Origin: Trichomonas vaginalis G3
Lineage: Eukaryota > Parabasalia > Trichomonadida > Trichomonadidae
Assembly: GCF_026262505.1 (NCBI RefSeq)
Contig: NC_067203.1
Location: 16,070,392 to 16,134,391 of the forward strand
DNA: 64,000 nucleotides
Direction: 5' to 3'
This document shows positions 53,120-63,935 of the stretch, piece after piece (position 1 is the stretch's first letter; each line of letters begins with the position of its first letter). The notes beneath the pieces were generated by a model, which searched no databases, was not told the DNA's origin, and was given only the letters and a program-made list of their open reading frames with translations. A program made the translations under genes and the position numbers.

Positions 53120-56038
53120 ATGTTTGAGGAAATTGAAAATTTGTATGAAGCAGTGAACAATCCTGAGCAAGTTCAGGAAGCAACAGTACAAATGATGAAA
53201 TATCTTCAAGATCCTGGTATTTTTGAAGCATTTTTCCAAATAATTCAGAGTCCAAAGTCTGATAATTCAATTAAATCTTCATTGACTTACATGAGCAGGG
53301 CGATAACAATCCAAAAGCAAACACTTTCACCAGAATTACTTCAAATAATCAAATCAAATTTACTGAATCTCGCATTTACTCCTCATTCACAAGAAATTAT
53401 TGATTTAATATGTCTAGTTATAGAAAAGATCCTTGAAATCGACCCAATAAGTAACTTCCCTGAATTAATTGAACAAATTTTTAACTCAATATCATCACTG
53501 GAGCTTGTAACTAACTCTATCACTTATTTACCTTCAGTTCTTTCATATTTAGAAGAAGAGCAAATCAATGAAAATATTGATCAATTTTTTGCAATAATTG
53601 ATAGCGCAATAACCTCAAATTCATGGCCAGTTAGGAGTTCTGCCTTCCTCATTCTTCAAAAACTCTGTAAGAAGTCAAATGAACTCAATGTTACGCAGCA
53701 TATTATTCCAATTCAGAATTACGAGCATTCAACACAAATTTTTAATCAACCACAAACGAAAAAGTATCTTAAAGAGATTTGGAGTACATTTTTCTATCTC
53801 GTTTCCAACAAAAACGTTGAAAAAGATTTTATTACAGAAATTTATCCATTAATTCTCGAAATATCTTCTAATTCAGGCATAGAACCTATGACAAGGATTC
53901 TTGTCCTTCAATCAGTAAGCGTTATTCTCGAAGATATGGATGAAAACCAAATCAGCCAAATTTTTGACCTCGTATTCAATTTAGGAACACAAATTCTTGC
54001 TTCTGATGGTACATTCGAGCAGATCGCCCTATTCATTTTCGAATCTGCCCTTGAAAATTTAGATCCATCAGCTGCTTATTCTCTAGTAAAGCAAAGGATC
54101 GAAACGGCCTTCTCATCTGCAGATGTCAACTCACAAGCGTTCGGAATTTACATTCTAAGTGAAGTAATTACCGTTTCTCCCGAAATTTCGAATTCTGACA
54201 TCACATTTTTGTCTCAAACGATGACTTCAGCCCTTGATTTGCAGAACGACCTGCTATCGGAGTCGGTCTGCATATTTGTCAACTCTTCAGTTCAAGCCTT
54301 TTCCACTGCAACGACATTATGTTGTTCATTAATCAGAAAAGTTGTTCCTCTCTTCATCTCGGAGAGTCCATCTCTTAGAACAGCAGCCTTCGATGCTGTC
54401 CATTCCCTCTGTGATGTCGTGGATGGCTCCATTGACAACTTTTTCTCATTAGTTTTTCAGTTGGTCGACCAAATACCAGAAAATAACCGTTCATCTTTTA
54501 ACACGATTCTTGCGGATGCAATCAACAAAGACGAAGAAGTCGGGGATGACGAAATCGACTCATGTTTGGAATATGTTTCCCATTATTTCAACGAAATTGA
54601 TTTCGATGATTCAAGTTCTGTTTTGTTGATTGTTTCTTCAATTCTCAAAAAAGATGAATCCCAAAGTAGTGACATCCTCGAACCAGCTGTATCATTAGCT
54701 GTCAAGATACTCGAAGAAGGCAATGCAATGTCTAAAATTGATGTAATTGACTTCGTTTACGACATCTTTCCTCAATTTTCTGAAATTTTCATGTCAGATT
54801 TCAAAATTTTGACAGACAAAATATACGAAATTGCGAAATCTGTGCTCAATGAAGGTAACCAGGACGAAGAGAAAGACAATGTTGTTGTAGACGCAATCAA
54901 TACTAGTTGTTTAGTAGCAAAACAACTAAAAAGTCGTGAAATGGCATCGATTTTAGCAAAATCAACGATTTTTGTCATCAAAAACGATGCAGAATCATAT
55001 TCCAAAGACATTTCACAGTCCATTGCATCGATTGCTGAATATATCGATGACAATGAATCATTAGAGTTGTTTAATTTATTAACAACAATAATGAATGAAA
55101 CAGAAAACGAAGAAATCGTTACAGATTTCATTTTAGCTTATGAGAATTTGATTTCTCACTCAAGCGAATCTAATAAAATGAATTTCCTTGAGACAGGATA
55201 TTCATTCATTATCAAGTTCTTCACAGGAGAACTTTCTTGTTTGGAAGGTAAAAATCCTTTCCAAAACCATGTTGATTTTAAATTGATGTCACAAATCGGA
55301 TATTTAATTGGAGATGTCATTAAATTCAACATCGGAGAAGCAAGTGAACAATTGTGTAATTATATGTTGGAAGTACTTAAAATGCCCAATAACTTGGCCG
55401 CTTTCTCTTTCATTGGTTCTTTCTCTGATGCCATTGAAAATGGAAATTGTTCGAACCAAGTTTTGGAAGAATTATTAACTATTTTGTCCGAAATCATTGA
55501 AACTGCTTCTGATCCAGACATGTTACATAATATTTGTTATTTGTTGAATGTGATTGTCCAGAAACACCCTGAAATTGTCAATTCCGTCATGTCTTTTTCT
55601 GAACAGATTTGGCAATGGTTCACAACAGCATTGGAAGATCCTGTTGGATGGGGATTGTTCCTTTCTAATGTTGCTTCTTTGTTTTTGACTTTGTCTTTGT
55701 TTGATAATGTTCCTAACATGATCATCTCTACTTCTTTGAAACAGTTTCCACCTGTGGATTTAGATGAAACAGAAAACATGGCAAAAACAATCATTAAATT
55801 GTTTGATAGCAATAAGATTAATGATGAAATCATTGAATCTCTCATTTTCTCATTAGCAAACTTTGTTTTGCTTTCAAAGAGTGATTTGGAAGAAAGATCT
55901 GTATCAAATGATGTCTATAACACCATCAAAGGTTATTTCATTAGATTGATGAGTTCTGATGAATCAAAACAGCTTTTATCCGTGGCTTTCTCAAAACAAA
56001 GATCAAAATTATCGAAATTGCAAAAATTATTACAATAA
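53120..56038 (+). CDS. Importin-beta/karyopherin-like HEAT-repeat protein
   Basis: 972 residues of continuous helical HEAT-type pairs, acidic overall, of the size of importin-beta family members (IPO4/IPO5 class). Phrases such as WPVRSSAFLILQKLC, SPSLRTAAFDAVHSLCDVV and IDFVYDIFPQFSEIF are typical. It would carry cargo through nuclear pores and bind Ran-GTP. Start chosen at the first ATG after a poly-A stretch. The last ~80 codons are duplicated at 10390-10629. Intact; exact subfamily undetermined. Confidence 0.75.
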   Translation: MFEEIENLYEAVNNPEQVQEATVQMMKYLQDPGIFEAFFQIIQSPKSDNSIKSSLTYMSRAITIQKQTLSPELLQIIKSNLLNLAFTPHSQEIIDLICLVIEKILEIDPISNFPELIEQIFNSISSLELVTNSITYLPSVLSYLEEEQINENIDQFFAIIDSAITSNSWPVRSSAFLILQKLCKKSNELNVTQHIIPIQNYEHSTQIFNQPQTKKYLKEIWSTFFYLVSNKNVEKDFITEIYPLILEISSNSGIEPMTRILVLQSVSVILEDMDENQISQIFDLVFNLGTQILASDGTFEQIALFIFESALENLDPSAAYSLVKQRIETAFSSADVNSQAFGIYILSEVITVSPEISNSDITFLSQTMTSALDLQNDLLSESVCIFVNSSVQAFSTATTLCCSLIRKVVPLFISESPSLRTAAFDAVHSLCDVVDGSIDNFFSLVFQLVDQIPENNRSSFNTILADAINKDEEVGDDEIDSCLEYVSHYFNEIDFDDSSSVLLIVSSILKKDESQSSDILEPAVSLAVKILEEGNAMSKIDVIDFVYDIFPQFSEIFMSDFKILTDKIYEIAKSVLNEGNQDEEKDNVVVDAINTSCLVAKQLKSREMASILAKSTIFVIKNDAESYSKDISQSIASIAEYIDDNESLELFNLLTTIMNETENEEIVTDFILAYENLISHSSESNKMNFLETGYSFIIKFFTGELSCLEGKNPFQNHVDFKLMSQIGYLIGDVIKFNIGEASEQLCNYMLEVLKMPNNLAAFSFIGSFSDAIENGNCSNQVLEELLTILSEIIETASDPDMLHNICYLLNVIVQKHPEIVNSVMSFSEQIWQWFTTALEDPVGWGLFLSNVASLFLTLSLFDNVPNMIISTSLKQFPPVDLDETENMAKTIIKLFDSNKINDEIIESLIFSLANFVLLSKSDLEERSVSNDVYNTIKGYFIRLMSSDESKQLLSVAFSKQRSKLSKLQKLLQ

Positions 56039-56193
56039 CTTTTATTTTTATAGAGAATTATAGAGAATAAAGAACTTATTTTTATTTATATGATCATGTA
56101 CAAGATTAAGAAGAACACTAGGAGGCAGAATTAAATATTAAAAATTGCATTAAAACATTAAAATTATTTGTTTATTACTTACGAGTGTGGCAT

Positions 56194-57345
56194 TTAAACG
56201 TTAACGCCGGAACCAGAATCTTCGTTCTTACCAGAAAATGTAACTTTTCCTTTTGCACCATTGCCTCTGCAAACGAAGCACCAAACAAGGATAACAATAA
56301 TAACGATGACGGCAATAACAGCAATGACAATACCAGAAATAGCACCGCCTGAAAGACCACCACTACCCTCTTTTTGCTTTGACTCTTCTTTTGGTGCATT
56401 TGGATCAGCATCGAGGTCAATCGCCTCATTATTAGCTGCCTGTTCTTCTGTCTGTGCACCTGTTCCCTTGCCAGTTAGATCGTATTCTTTATTTTCTTTG
56501 AAATAGCTCTCTTGGTCTTCTCCGTCTGCAGATGATTCTGCTGCTGGTTGAACTGTAACTGTTATAGTAGAATCAATCTCGACTGTCATCGGTTTTTGTA
56601 ACTTTCTAGCAGTGTGATTCATCTTTTTCTCCATATAATTAGCGATGCTAATTGGAGTACTGATGAAGAATACTGATTTAGCATTTACAGGTGAGGCTTG
56701 AGCTTCATTTGAGTCGGCGATAATTGGGAATGAATATTGTGCATCAGAAATAGTATATGTGACTTTCTTTAAAGAATTTCCCATCATATAAAGTGCTTTC
56801 ACATTACCATTACAAGTTATGCTTTTAGGAGGTTGATCGTCTCCTTGAAGTTCGGCGTCAACTTTGAGTTTAGCAGGAAGTTCCATTGTGAAGGCCTTCT
56901 TTGTAGAAAATACTGATGATGAAATGTAATTCATATTTGCAGGTATTCCATCAAAAGTATCAGGACCTTTAGCCTCCAAATTTGGTATTAGTGGAACTAT
57001 TTGAATTTTGCATGTTTGGGTTTTGTCTTTGCACTCAACTTTAGTTAATGGATTAAGTGGATCTTGTGCCTGGAGTTGAGCAAAATTAACCTTAAGATTA
57101 ATGATGAAAGGATTATCATAATTTATTACATCTCTATATGATTTTTGATCAGTTGAAAATTTTGCTGCGACAGTATAGTTAGAAAGACCGGCTATAAGAT
57201 ATGGACCTTCAAGGCAAACTGTACCATTAACAGGAATTTCATATTTCTTTGAGTTTGTTTGTTCTCCTAAGAATTCAAATTCATCGCATCCATCAATAGT
57301 TGCGTCTGCAGTTGCAAAGCGAATGAATGGAAGAGAAAATAACAT
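56194..57345 (-). CDS. Single-pass surface protein, source-locus copy
   Basis: 383 residues with signal peptide, ectodomain, acidic juxtamembrane region, one helix near 330-357 and a short Gly/Ser/Lys tail. It is convergent with the importin gene and sits 155 bp from it, the same arrangement as in the duplicated locus. It differs from the copy at 10785-11936 at about 30 ectodomain residues, e.g. around 230-250 where eight positions cluster. The Inr-like site is at 57349-57358. Family not recognised. Confidence 0.8.
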   Translation of the reverse strand: MLFSLPFIRFATADATIDGCDEFEFLGEQTNSKKYEIPVNGTVCLEGPYLIAGLSNYTVAAKFSTDQKSYRDVINYDNPFIINLKVNFAQLQAQDPLNPLTKVECKDKTQTCKIQIVPLIPNLEAKGPDTFDGIPANMNYISSSVFSTKKAFTMELPAKLKVDAELQGDDQPPKSITCNGNVKALYMMGNSLKKVTYTISDAQYSFPIIADSNEAQASPVNAKSVFFISTPISIANYMEKKMNHTARKLQKPMTVEIDSTITVTVQPAAESSADGEDQESYFKENKEYDLTGKGTGAQTEEQAANNEAIDLDADPNAPKEESKQKEGSGGLSGGAISGIVIAVIAVIVIIVILVWCFVCRGNGAKGKVTFSGKNEDSGSGVNV

Positions 57346-57358
57346 ATTAATGAACTGA

Positions 57359-58335
57359 AAAAAAGGTGAACGGTTAATTTTATTTATCGAGATTTGAATA
57401 AAAATAACGGTCGGCTTATTTTATTAAATAGTATTAAATATATTAACATTAATAAAATTATCCTTTGTGGGCTATTAGAGTAACCAAACAAAATTTGAAT
57501 AGTTTTAAAGGTTGGATAAAATTGTTTTGAGAGAAACCGTTGAGTATTGAAGTATAGTATTTTATGAACTTTAAGACCATTCAAATTTTAATAATAAATG
57601 GATCAAAATAAGTGTTATAATAATCGATGGGTTTTTAGAAATAAAAAAGTTAAAATCTTGATTTGTCAAAATATTAATTAAAATATTGCTTAATAAGAAT
57701 GGGAAAGACTAAGTTTCATAATGTAGATAATACACTACTTTATAATTGACATCTTTCAATTGAAATACTAATATGAGAAAATTTAATGAAAGCATTATTT
57801 TAAAAAGCAACGTTGGATAAAACCCAATAATAAAGAATTTCAGCTGATAATAGCGGACTCTCAATTTTTTATGCACCCAATGTTTTTTGTTTGGAACTAG
57901 GATGAATGGTTAAAATGATTTCATGTTTTAATTCTTTCAATTAATTCCAAAATCGATAAAATCGATTATGAGCCTGTCTTTTTTAAAATAGTTTTAGAAA
58001 TGATATTTGAACTTTTACTATATTTTCTATACTTTTTGAATGGTATTCATAATCAATTGATAGAAAAGCAAGATCTTCTCTTCTCAAAAATTTATTTCAG
58101 AAATATATTTAAAATTATTATAATGTTATTTCTACTCAAATTCATTCAATTTTTTTAAAAAAAAGTCTTTCATTGAAAAGCAACAAAATTCATCTGTCTC
58201 ACAATTCTTTTTCAATTAATTTAGCTTTTAACCAATCCATTTGATAAATGCTATAAAAATTAAAAATTCTGAACTTTTTCGATTTAAACTCAAATCTTTA
58301 ATTAGTTGTGATAAATAATACTAAATACTGAATTC
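57359..58335. other. Upstream non-coding region (source of the duplicate)
   Basis: Counterpart of 11950-12930. No gene seen. Confidence 0.7.
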
Positions 58336-58339
58336 TTAA

Positions 58340-59377
58340 GGGTGCCCCCGTATGTACGTTTATTTGAGAGGAGGAGGATTACCCTCTCAATTTTGAGGGA
58401 TTCGTTAGTTTATTTTCTCGATGAATATGCAATAAAATTTGATTTTTACCTTCTCAATATACTTCATATAATATACACATGTTCATGTAAAAACTTTTTT
58501 CCAAAATCCTCAGGAATTAAGGGATTTTTGAATTTTAAGAATTTTTTTCGAATTTTTTCGAAAAAAAAATATTTTCAGAACAGCCTTAACGGCTAAGATT
58601 TAGGAACAATGTTAAGTATCAAAAAGAAAGGAGGTCTGATATAGACAACATATATCGTTGAAGGTTGAAAAAATCTCTAATATTTGAGCCCAAAATTTCA
58701 AATTTTAATTTTTTGAAAAAAGAGGCCACCCGTATGTACGTTTATTTGAGAGGCGGAGTATTATATTTTTGAAAGGGTGAAACATTATGAATATGTTAAT
58801 TATATAATAATATGTATTATTATAAAAAAGAAAAAATAAAGCACGTTAAATTTTTCTTTCTTGATTTTTTACAAAATCTACTTAGAATTATGCAAAATAT
58901 GACTAAATAATTATAATTTCAAGTTAAATTTTAATTTTGATAAATAATTTAAATTTCAAAATATCAAGTTCAGTTCGACTATGTATGTAGTAATTCCTCA
59001 ATAAAGTGCCAAAACCTATTAAAATATATGAACATTTTCAACATTTTAATGTTTTTATTTAAAAATTTGATGGAATATGAGCTTCAAACAATTATTATGT
59101 AAATAAAAATAATTAAATATATGTATTTATTCGTATTACAACCGTAGTAAGTCGATTCTTCCTTTCTTCTACTGAGTTTTGAATTTGATTTCGAATTGTA
59201 AAGAGATTCAAAGGGAAAATACTAGCGGATAAAAACTACCTCCATGAAAGGGTCATAATGGAGTCAAGTTGTATTTTTTGATATTTTTTGCTTTTCGAGC
59301 CTAAATAGGTAGCCAAGATAATGCCTAAAAATAAGGTTCTAAATTCTGAAGTTTACATGATCCTCTCGTGTGCACCC
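58340..59377 (+). mobile_element. Kolobok-like non-autonomous element K2 (copy 2)
   Basis: 1038 bp between TTAA duplications (58336-58339, 59378-59381). GGGTGC and GTGCACCC ends. It contains the empty site of the MULE-like insertion near 58972-58982 and a sub-terminal repeat near 58730. No coding capacity. Confidence 0.8.
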
Positions 59378-59780
59378 TTAAAGATGTTATTTGAAAATTC
59401 TATAATAGATAATGATTTATCAAGCTTGGCAATATTGCAATTTATTAACTTTTCTAATCAGAAAATTCATTAGTTTCTTCGTCTGATTTGCAATAAAATG
59501 AAGAAATTTCATTTCTTCTATTCGGATGATATTAGACTAAAGTCTTTAACCGTATCAACTAAATATGGATACAGGTGCTTTCAAAAGCCTATTGTTGTAT
59601 TTGAAATAGTAATTTTTGTCAACTGACACATAAAAATTTTTTTTGTCATCAAATGCCAGTACTGGTAATCAGATTTCATGATTTTATATGCAATCAGGAA
59701 TAAAACAATCCGGTTTTCATCTAACATTTCATATATAAGCGAACCTTAATGTCAACTTGCCAAAAAGTGCCAATTAATAA
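59378..59780. other. Intergenic, nothing recognised
   Basis: About 400 bp of AT-rich DNA upstream of the 173-aa gene; a weak TCAACTTG near 59752 might be its initiator. Confidence 0.4.
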
Positions 59781-60302
59781 ATGGCAAAAATATCTCCGCT
59801 AAATCAGTTACAACAAACTTTAGTTCAAATCATAGATACAGCAGCTTTATCTGACCAAATGACTTCATTTGCATATGATTGTTTGTCTTCAATCACTCGA
59901 TATGTAACAACCGGTAAATGGGAAAACATCCACAATCAAGATTATTTTGATGGAAAGAAAGACCCACAAAATATTTATCAATCTATGCCAAAATCAGACG
60001 AAATATACAGAGTTGGCCAAAGATTAAAAGGCTTTACTCCGAAATACTCATTTGCATGGAAAGAACTGACAAAGCAATTTGGTGTAGAAATCAAACACCA
60101 GGTTCTTAAAGATATTGCAATTGAAGTAGCAAGTCGTCTTCAAATTCCGTTAGATAGAGATGCGAAACGTAGGAAATCTGTACTTATAAAGTGGTTTGAC
60201 GATAATTGGGAAGCGATTGGTACAATTATTACTGAATATACTGTTATGAATGATCAAATATATCATAACATAGCTGCAACTCAAAATGCAGAGGCCAAAT
60301 AA
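59781..60302 (+). CDS. Unknown 173-aa protein, possibly DNA-binding
   Basis: Helical N-terminal part (LNQLQQTLVQIIDTAALSDQM), then YFDGKKDPQNIYQSMPKSDEI, and a C-terminal basic segment DAKRRKSVLIKWFDDNW near 140-157. No family is recognised with confidence. The basic helix followed by the aromatic KWFDDNW could bind nucleic acid. The codon usage looks ordinary and the frame is unbroken. K2 ends 400 bp upstream. Confidence 0.6.
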   Translation: MAKISPLNQLQQTLVQIIDTAALSDQMTSFAYDCLSSITRYVTTGKWENIHNQDYFDGKKDPQNIYQSMPKSDEIYRVGQRLKGFTPKYSFAWKELTKQFGVEIKHQVLKDIAIEVASRLQIPLDRDAKRRKSVLIKWFDDNWEAIGTIITEYTVMNDQIYHNIAATQNAEAK

Positions 60303-60917
60303 TTATGTTTACTGAAAATGGGGAAAGTTTTACTCATAATCCTTATTTGGATCTGAAATAATTTTAATGACAATATTCTTCCCTTATTTATTTTATTTTG
60401 TATTCTGTTTTGATGTTTATCTTTTTTAAACTCTTATTAATTTTGTTATTCCTTCTAAAAATGCGAATATTGTGAAAATTTTATATAAAATATTTACAAT
60501 TATTAAGTAATACTCGGACAATTAATCTCTACATGACACACCATTATGGGTAAATTGCAAGACTGACCAAATAACTAGCAAATAGAGTTAAATGATTGTT
60601 AATTTAGATTTAAGTCTTAAGAACATAGTGTACAGTAGTGAACCAAGCGGTAGGAATTCTAAATGGCTACAAAAATGTAGAATTCAAGCCATTCAGGTCT
60701 TGAGCTTATATGCTTCGGATTTCTATTCAGGAAGGCCCAAAACAATAGCGTAATATCCTTAATGGAGGAATGTGTAAGAATTACAAACCAAACATAAAGT
60801 TTTAAGCCAAATATATCATTGGCTTGGCAGTAATCTGGGAGTAATCAGTATTAAAATGTAAAACAAAAAATTGCGTAAATATATAAATCCAAAATGTTTA
60901 TTGAAAATGCCAGATGT
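60303..60917. other. Intergenic; possible structured RNA at ~60600-60860
   Basis: The first 300 bp are AT-rich. From about 60600 the composition becomes more balanced, with short self-complementary blocks (CTACAAAAATGTAG; GAATTC twice near 60655 and 60681; AGGCCC). No ORF. No tRNA or rRNA signature was found. Could be an uncharacterised RNA gene or only conserved regulatory DNA. Confidence 0.25.
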
Positions 60918-61190
60918 TTATTGTGCCTTGTGGACATCAGAGCGATAGACACCTGAGAGAAGGCCCTTCTCTGTGGCGATACGGTTAAGAGCGTAGTCTG
61001 ACTCACCAAGAGCGCGGACATAGCCGGAGAAGACGACTGTCTCGAATTCGCCTGTTGGGAGACCATCCTCATTAACCTTGGCGATTTGGATTTGAACAGA
61101 TGCATGATCGTGTGGTGGAATTAATCTGTCTGTGGCCATGCACTTGCGTGGGATAAGCATATCAACGATTTCGCCAGCGTCGTTTTGCAT
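60918..61190 (-). CDS. RPS21: 40S ribosomal protein S21e
   Basis: 90 residues from MQNDAGEIVDMLIPRKC, which matches the conserved eukaryotic S21e N-terminus (MQNDAGEfVDlYvPRKC). It continues with DHASVQIQIAKV, the core of the protein, and GYVRALGESDYALNRIA. The ORF extends upstream without a further ATG, so 61190 is the start. GC content is higher than in the neighbours, as expected for a highly expressed gene. The MULE-sized repeat element at 61311 begins only 120 bp upstream and may have separated distal promoter DNA. Confidence 0.93.
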   Translation of the reverse strand: MQNDAGEIVDMLIPRKCMATDRLIPPHDHASVQIQIAKVNEDGLPTGEFETVVFSGYVRALGESDYALNRIATEKGLLSGVYRSDVHKAQ

Positions 61191-61310
61191 ATTTACTAAA
61201 AAGGCTCGACCAAACCTCTCAAAACCGTTTTTGGATTGCGCCAAAATCCGAATGAAAATTTATGAATTTGTAGTATATCGATTACTTATTTAGGATTTTC
61301 TTTGGAGTAC

Positions 61311-62373
61311 TAAGGGTTTCGTTTTGCTAAAATTGTCACTTTTATAGCATATTTGTTTTTGGATGTTTTGCGAAACCAAAAAAAAAAAAAAAAAACTATG
61401 ATATACAATGTGTGTGTAAAGAAAATACTTTATTTACTAGTTAAAAAATCATTTGGTATTGATCAAGTTTTTTTTTCTGGATAAGATATTATATGGATAA
61501 TTGGATAGAAAATACAATTATATAATCTTGTACCTGGTTTAATTAAGCTAATTGTCATCAGAAACTTGTAATTTTTATGAATTTCAGATTTTCTTTTCAT
61601 TACTGCTTTTCTTAATAGGTCAAGTTCTTATTTACGTTATAAAGTATGATATTTACAAATATCAAGTTATCGTGTTTTTTGAGAAATTATGAGAAACAAA
61701 CAAAAATGAAAAAGATAGGAATAGCAATGAATAGTGATGTGGGTATAGAAAATGTAAGAGATATGAATGCAAAGCAATCAGTATTTAGGATATTGACCAT
61801 AGATTTCGAAAAAAAAATGCTGCATATTGAGCGAAAACTATGATTATATTATAAGGCTGTCATTTAAAGCATAATGAAACTATTCCCTTTTCATTTTAAT
61901 CGAATAAGATAGTAAAGATTTTTGAATTAGCTAGAAACTGATGAGATGTTTTCACAAATCAGATTTTTAATCTCTATAATGCATAATTCACTCAATATCT
62001 CAATTTTGATATTGCGAGATATTTTTGCTATCGGTTTCGCAATTTTGACACAATAGCAAGAGGGTTCTATAAGCATTATTCTCAACGTAGAATCTGAATA
62101 TCATATCAGAAAATGTCGCAAATCTGACATTTACCCGACCAAATAGCAAAAATAATTGAATACTTTTCGCAAAAACTTTAAAAATCGATAAAAATATGAA
62201 ATATAGATATTAAAGAGACTTTTTATATAATATTCATAAAGATTTTCCAAAAATATGATACCGCAAAATTAAAAAAGTGACGTCTTGAGTGGAGTCAAAG
62301 GTCGAAATTGCTAGCTAAATGTTTTTTAGCGAAATTGCGTATTGTACGTTTTTTTCGCAAAACGAAACCCTTA
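61311..62373. mobile_element. ~1.06 kb non-autonomous DNA transposon
   Basis: TAAGGGTTTCGTTTTGC at the left end recurs inverted at the right end (to 62373), and GGAGTAC is repeated directly on both sides (61304-61310, 62374-62380). There is an A run of ~18 near 61378. ORFs inside are short and without motifs. A 7-bp TSD does not point clearly to one superfamily. Confidence 0.75.
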
Positions 62374-62380
62374 GGAGTAC

Positions 62381-62710
62381 CTTTGGCTTTATGACCAATT
62401 TTGATTGGGAACATCATTAGTAGTATATATGACGGGTTTTGTGACTTTTTTTGTAAACGTAAGAATTCATACATTTTTGAGCGATTTTGTATCATTTTTT
62501 TTTACATATGAAGTAAAAAATGTATGATTTTTACGGTTTTTATTCTTACGTTTTTGAATAAATCAAGATTTAAAAATTTTCAGAATCGTAAGAAATTTTC
62601 ACTAAACCCATACATAATGAAATAAAAATAAAAAAAAATAAAAAAAAATAAACTTTAAAAATTCATGTTTTACATTTTTTGAATAATTTATTTTTTTAAT
62701 TCGTAAGAAA
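62381..62710. other. Boundary region of a second Polinton-like element
   Basis: AT-rich DNA with scattered CGTAAGAA repeats before the first gene of the right-hand element. A likely terminus lies here, but I cannot place it because the partner repeat is outside the window. Confidence 0.35.
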
Positions 62711-63190
62711 ATGAGTGGATCAAGATTCGTAACCGTCAATCAATTAATGGATGTTCTTTCACCAATTCTTGAAAATGTTAAACAAGTAGATGTTTATTTC
62801 GATGATTATGTAGAAAGTATATATTATAAAGGTAAGTTTAATATTAAACCTATTGCTTTTGCATTTGATAATAAATTAATTGAAAATGCAAAAATTTGGG
62901 AATTAATTCCAGATATTGAATTTATAACAAATATTAATGATAAATGGTTTAAACGAATTCCAACCACAAAAGTTCTTTGTAAATTAATGATCAAAACTGA
63001 GGAAAAAGAATTTAACGGGTTTAAATATCATCCAAATAAAGTTTCAGAACTAGAAAATGAAAAACTTCAGAAAAAATTAAACGATAGACTTTCAAATGAT
63101 CGTATTGAAAAAATAAATAAACTAGCAGAAGTTGCATTTAATAATGAAATATTTGATGAATATAACCTTGAACTCAGTGATGGACTTTAA
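62711..63190 (+). CDS. Unknown protein of the right-hand Polinton-like element
   Basis: 159 residues (MSGSRFVTVNQLMDVLS...), helical, Asn/Lys-rich, frame intact. Its stop codon is followed by GC-rich palindromic words (GGACCCGGG) like those in the first Polinton. Not recognised. Confidence 0.5.
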   Translation: MSGSRFVTVNQLMDVLSPILENVKQVDVYFDDYVESIYYKGKFNIKPIAFAFDNKLIENAKIWELIPDIEFITNINDKWFKRIPTTKVLCKLMIKTEEKEFNGFKYHPNKVSELENEKLQKKLNDRLSNDRIEKINKLAEVAFNNEIFDEYNLELSDGL

Positions 63191-63200
63191 GTCCTGGGCT

Positions 63201-63608
63201 TTAAGGACCCGGGCTCAACGAGTCATGATTTATGAAATCAATTATTTGATTCATTCTTTCTTCAATAATTTCTATTCTTTTTGTTAAATCATCTATTTTC
63301 ATTAATGAGGTGATTCTTGATTGAGGAATAGATTTTAAACTAACAACACCTTTTATTTTTGAAATTTTGAATCCATGACCCTCCGGGTCTTGGACTCTGT
63401 CCTCAACTTTAAACATTTTATTCAATTTACATGTTGTCAATTCTTCAAATAATTTTTTATTATTAGCATAATAGTCATTAAATTCTTCAACAGATGAAAA
63501 AATTTTTATTTCAGTAATTGGTTTAACAACGTTTATTTTTTGTTGAACATTTTCACTTTCATTTATTTCTTCCTCCTTTGTTTCATTTATTTTTAAAATC
63601 GGTTTCAT
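63201..63608 (-). CDS. Unknown protein of the right-hand Polinton-like element
   Basis: 135 residues with an acidic N-terminus and a C-terminal coiled coil (DLTKRIEIIEERMNQIIDF). A GC-rich hairpin word (GACCCTCCGGGTC) is embedded in its coding region near 63378. Function unknown. Confidence 0.5.
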   Translation of the reverse strand: MKPILKINETKEEEINESENVQQKINVVKPITEIKIFSSVEEFNDYYANNKKLFEELTTCKLNKMFKVEDRVQDPEGHGFKISKIKGVVSLKSIPQSRITSLMKIDDLTKRIEIIEERMNQIIDFINHDSLSPGP

Positions 63609-63674
63609 TTATCATTAAATAAAAATTAGAATATAAGTGATGAAATATATTTTTTAATTAATATTAAATCAGAA

Positions 63675-63911
63675 ATGGCGGCAGGATTCTTTAAAAAATT
63701 ATGGGATGGAATTAAGAAAGCTGCAGGTTGGGTTTATAAAAAGGTTATTAAACCTGTTGCTAACTTTTTGGCACCAGTAGCGAAAACGGCAGGAACTATC
63801 ATAGGTGGAGTATTAGGTACTAAAGCAGGTAATCCGGCGATGGGAGCACAAGCAGGTAACGCAATTGGTGGAATAGCTGAAGGAATACTTAATAAAATAG
63901 GAGGTGGTTAG
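63675..63911 (+). CDS. Small Gly/Ala amphipathic protein
   Basis: 78 residues. The amphipathic helix FKKLWDGIKKAAGWVYKKVI is followed by a Gly/Ala-rich hydrophobic half (GTIIGGVLGTKAGNPAMG). This resembles small membrane-active virion proteins of Polinton-like viruses and, loosely, the 41278 protein. The viral-type reading is inference. Confidence 0.55.
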   Translation: MAAGFFKKLWDGIKKAAGWVYKKVIKPVANFLAPVAKTAGTIIGGVLGTKAGNPAMGAQAGNAIGGIAEGILNKIGGG

Positions 63912-63935
63912 TGGAAAAATAAATAAAAATTATTT

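Noticed and set aside
61191-61244. N-terminal extension of S21e (AQSKNGFERFG)
   Set aside because: It has no ATG; the conserved family start is the Met at 61190.
61378-61396. A run as a possible retroposon tail
   Set aside because: It is internal to the TIR-bounded element and not next to its ends.
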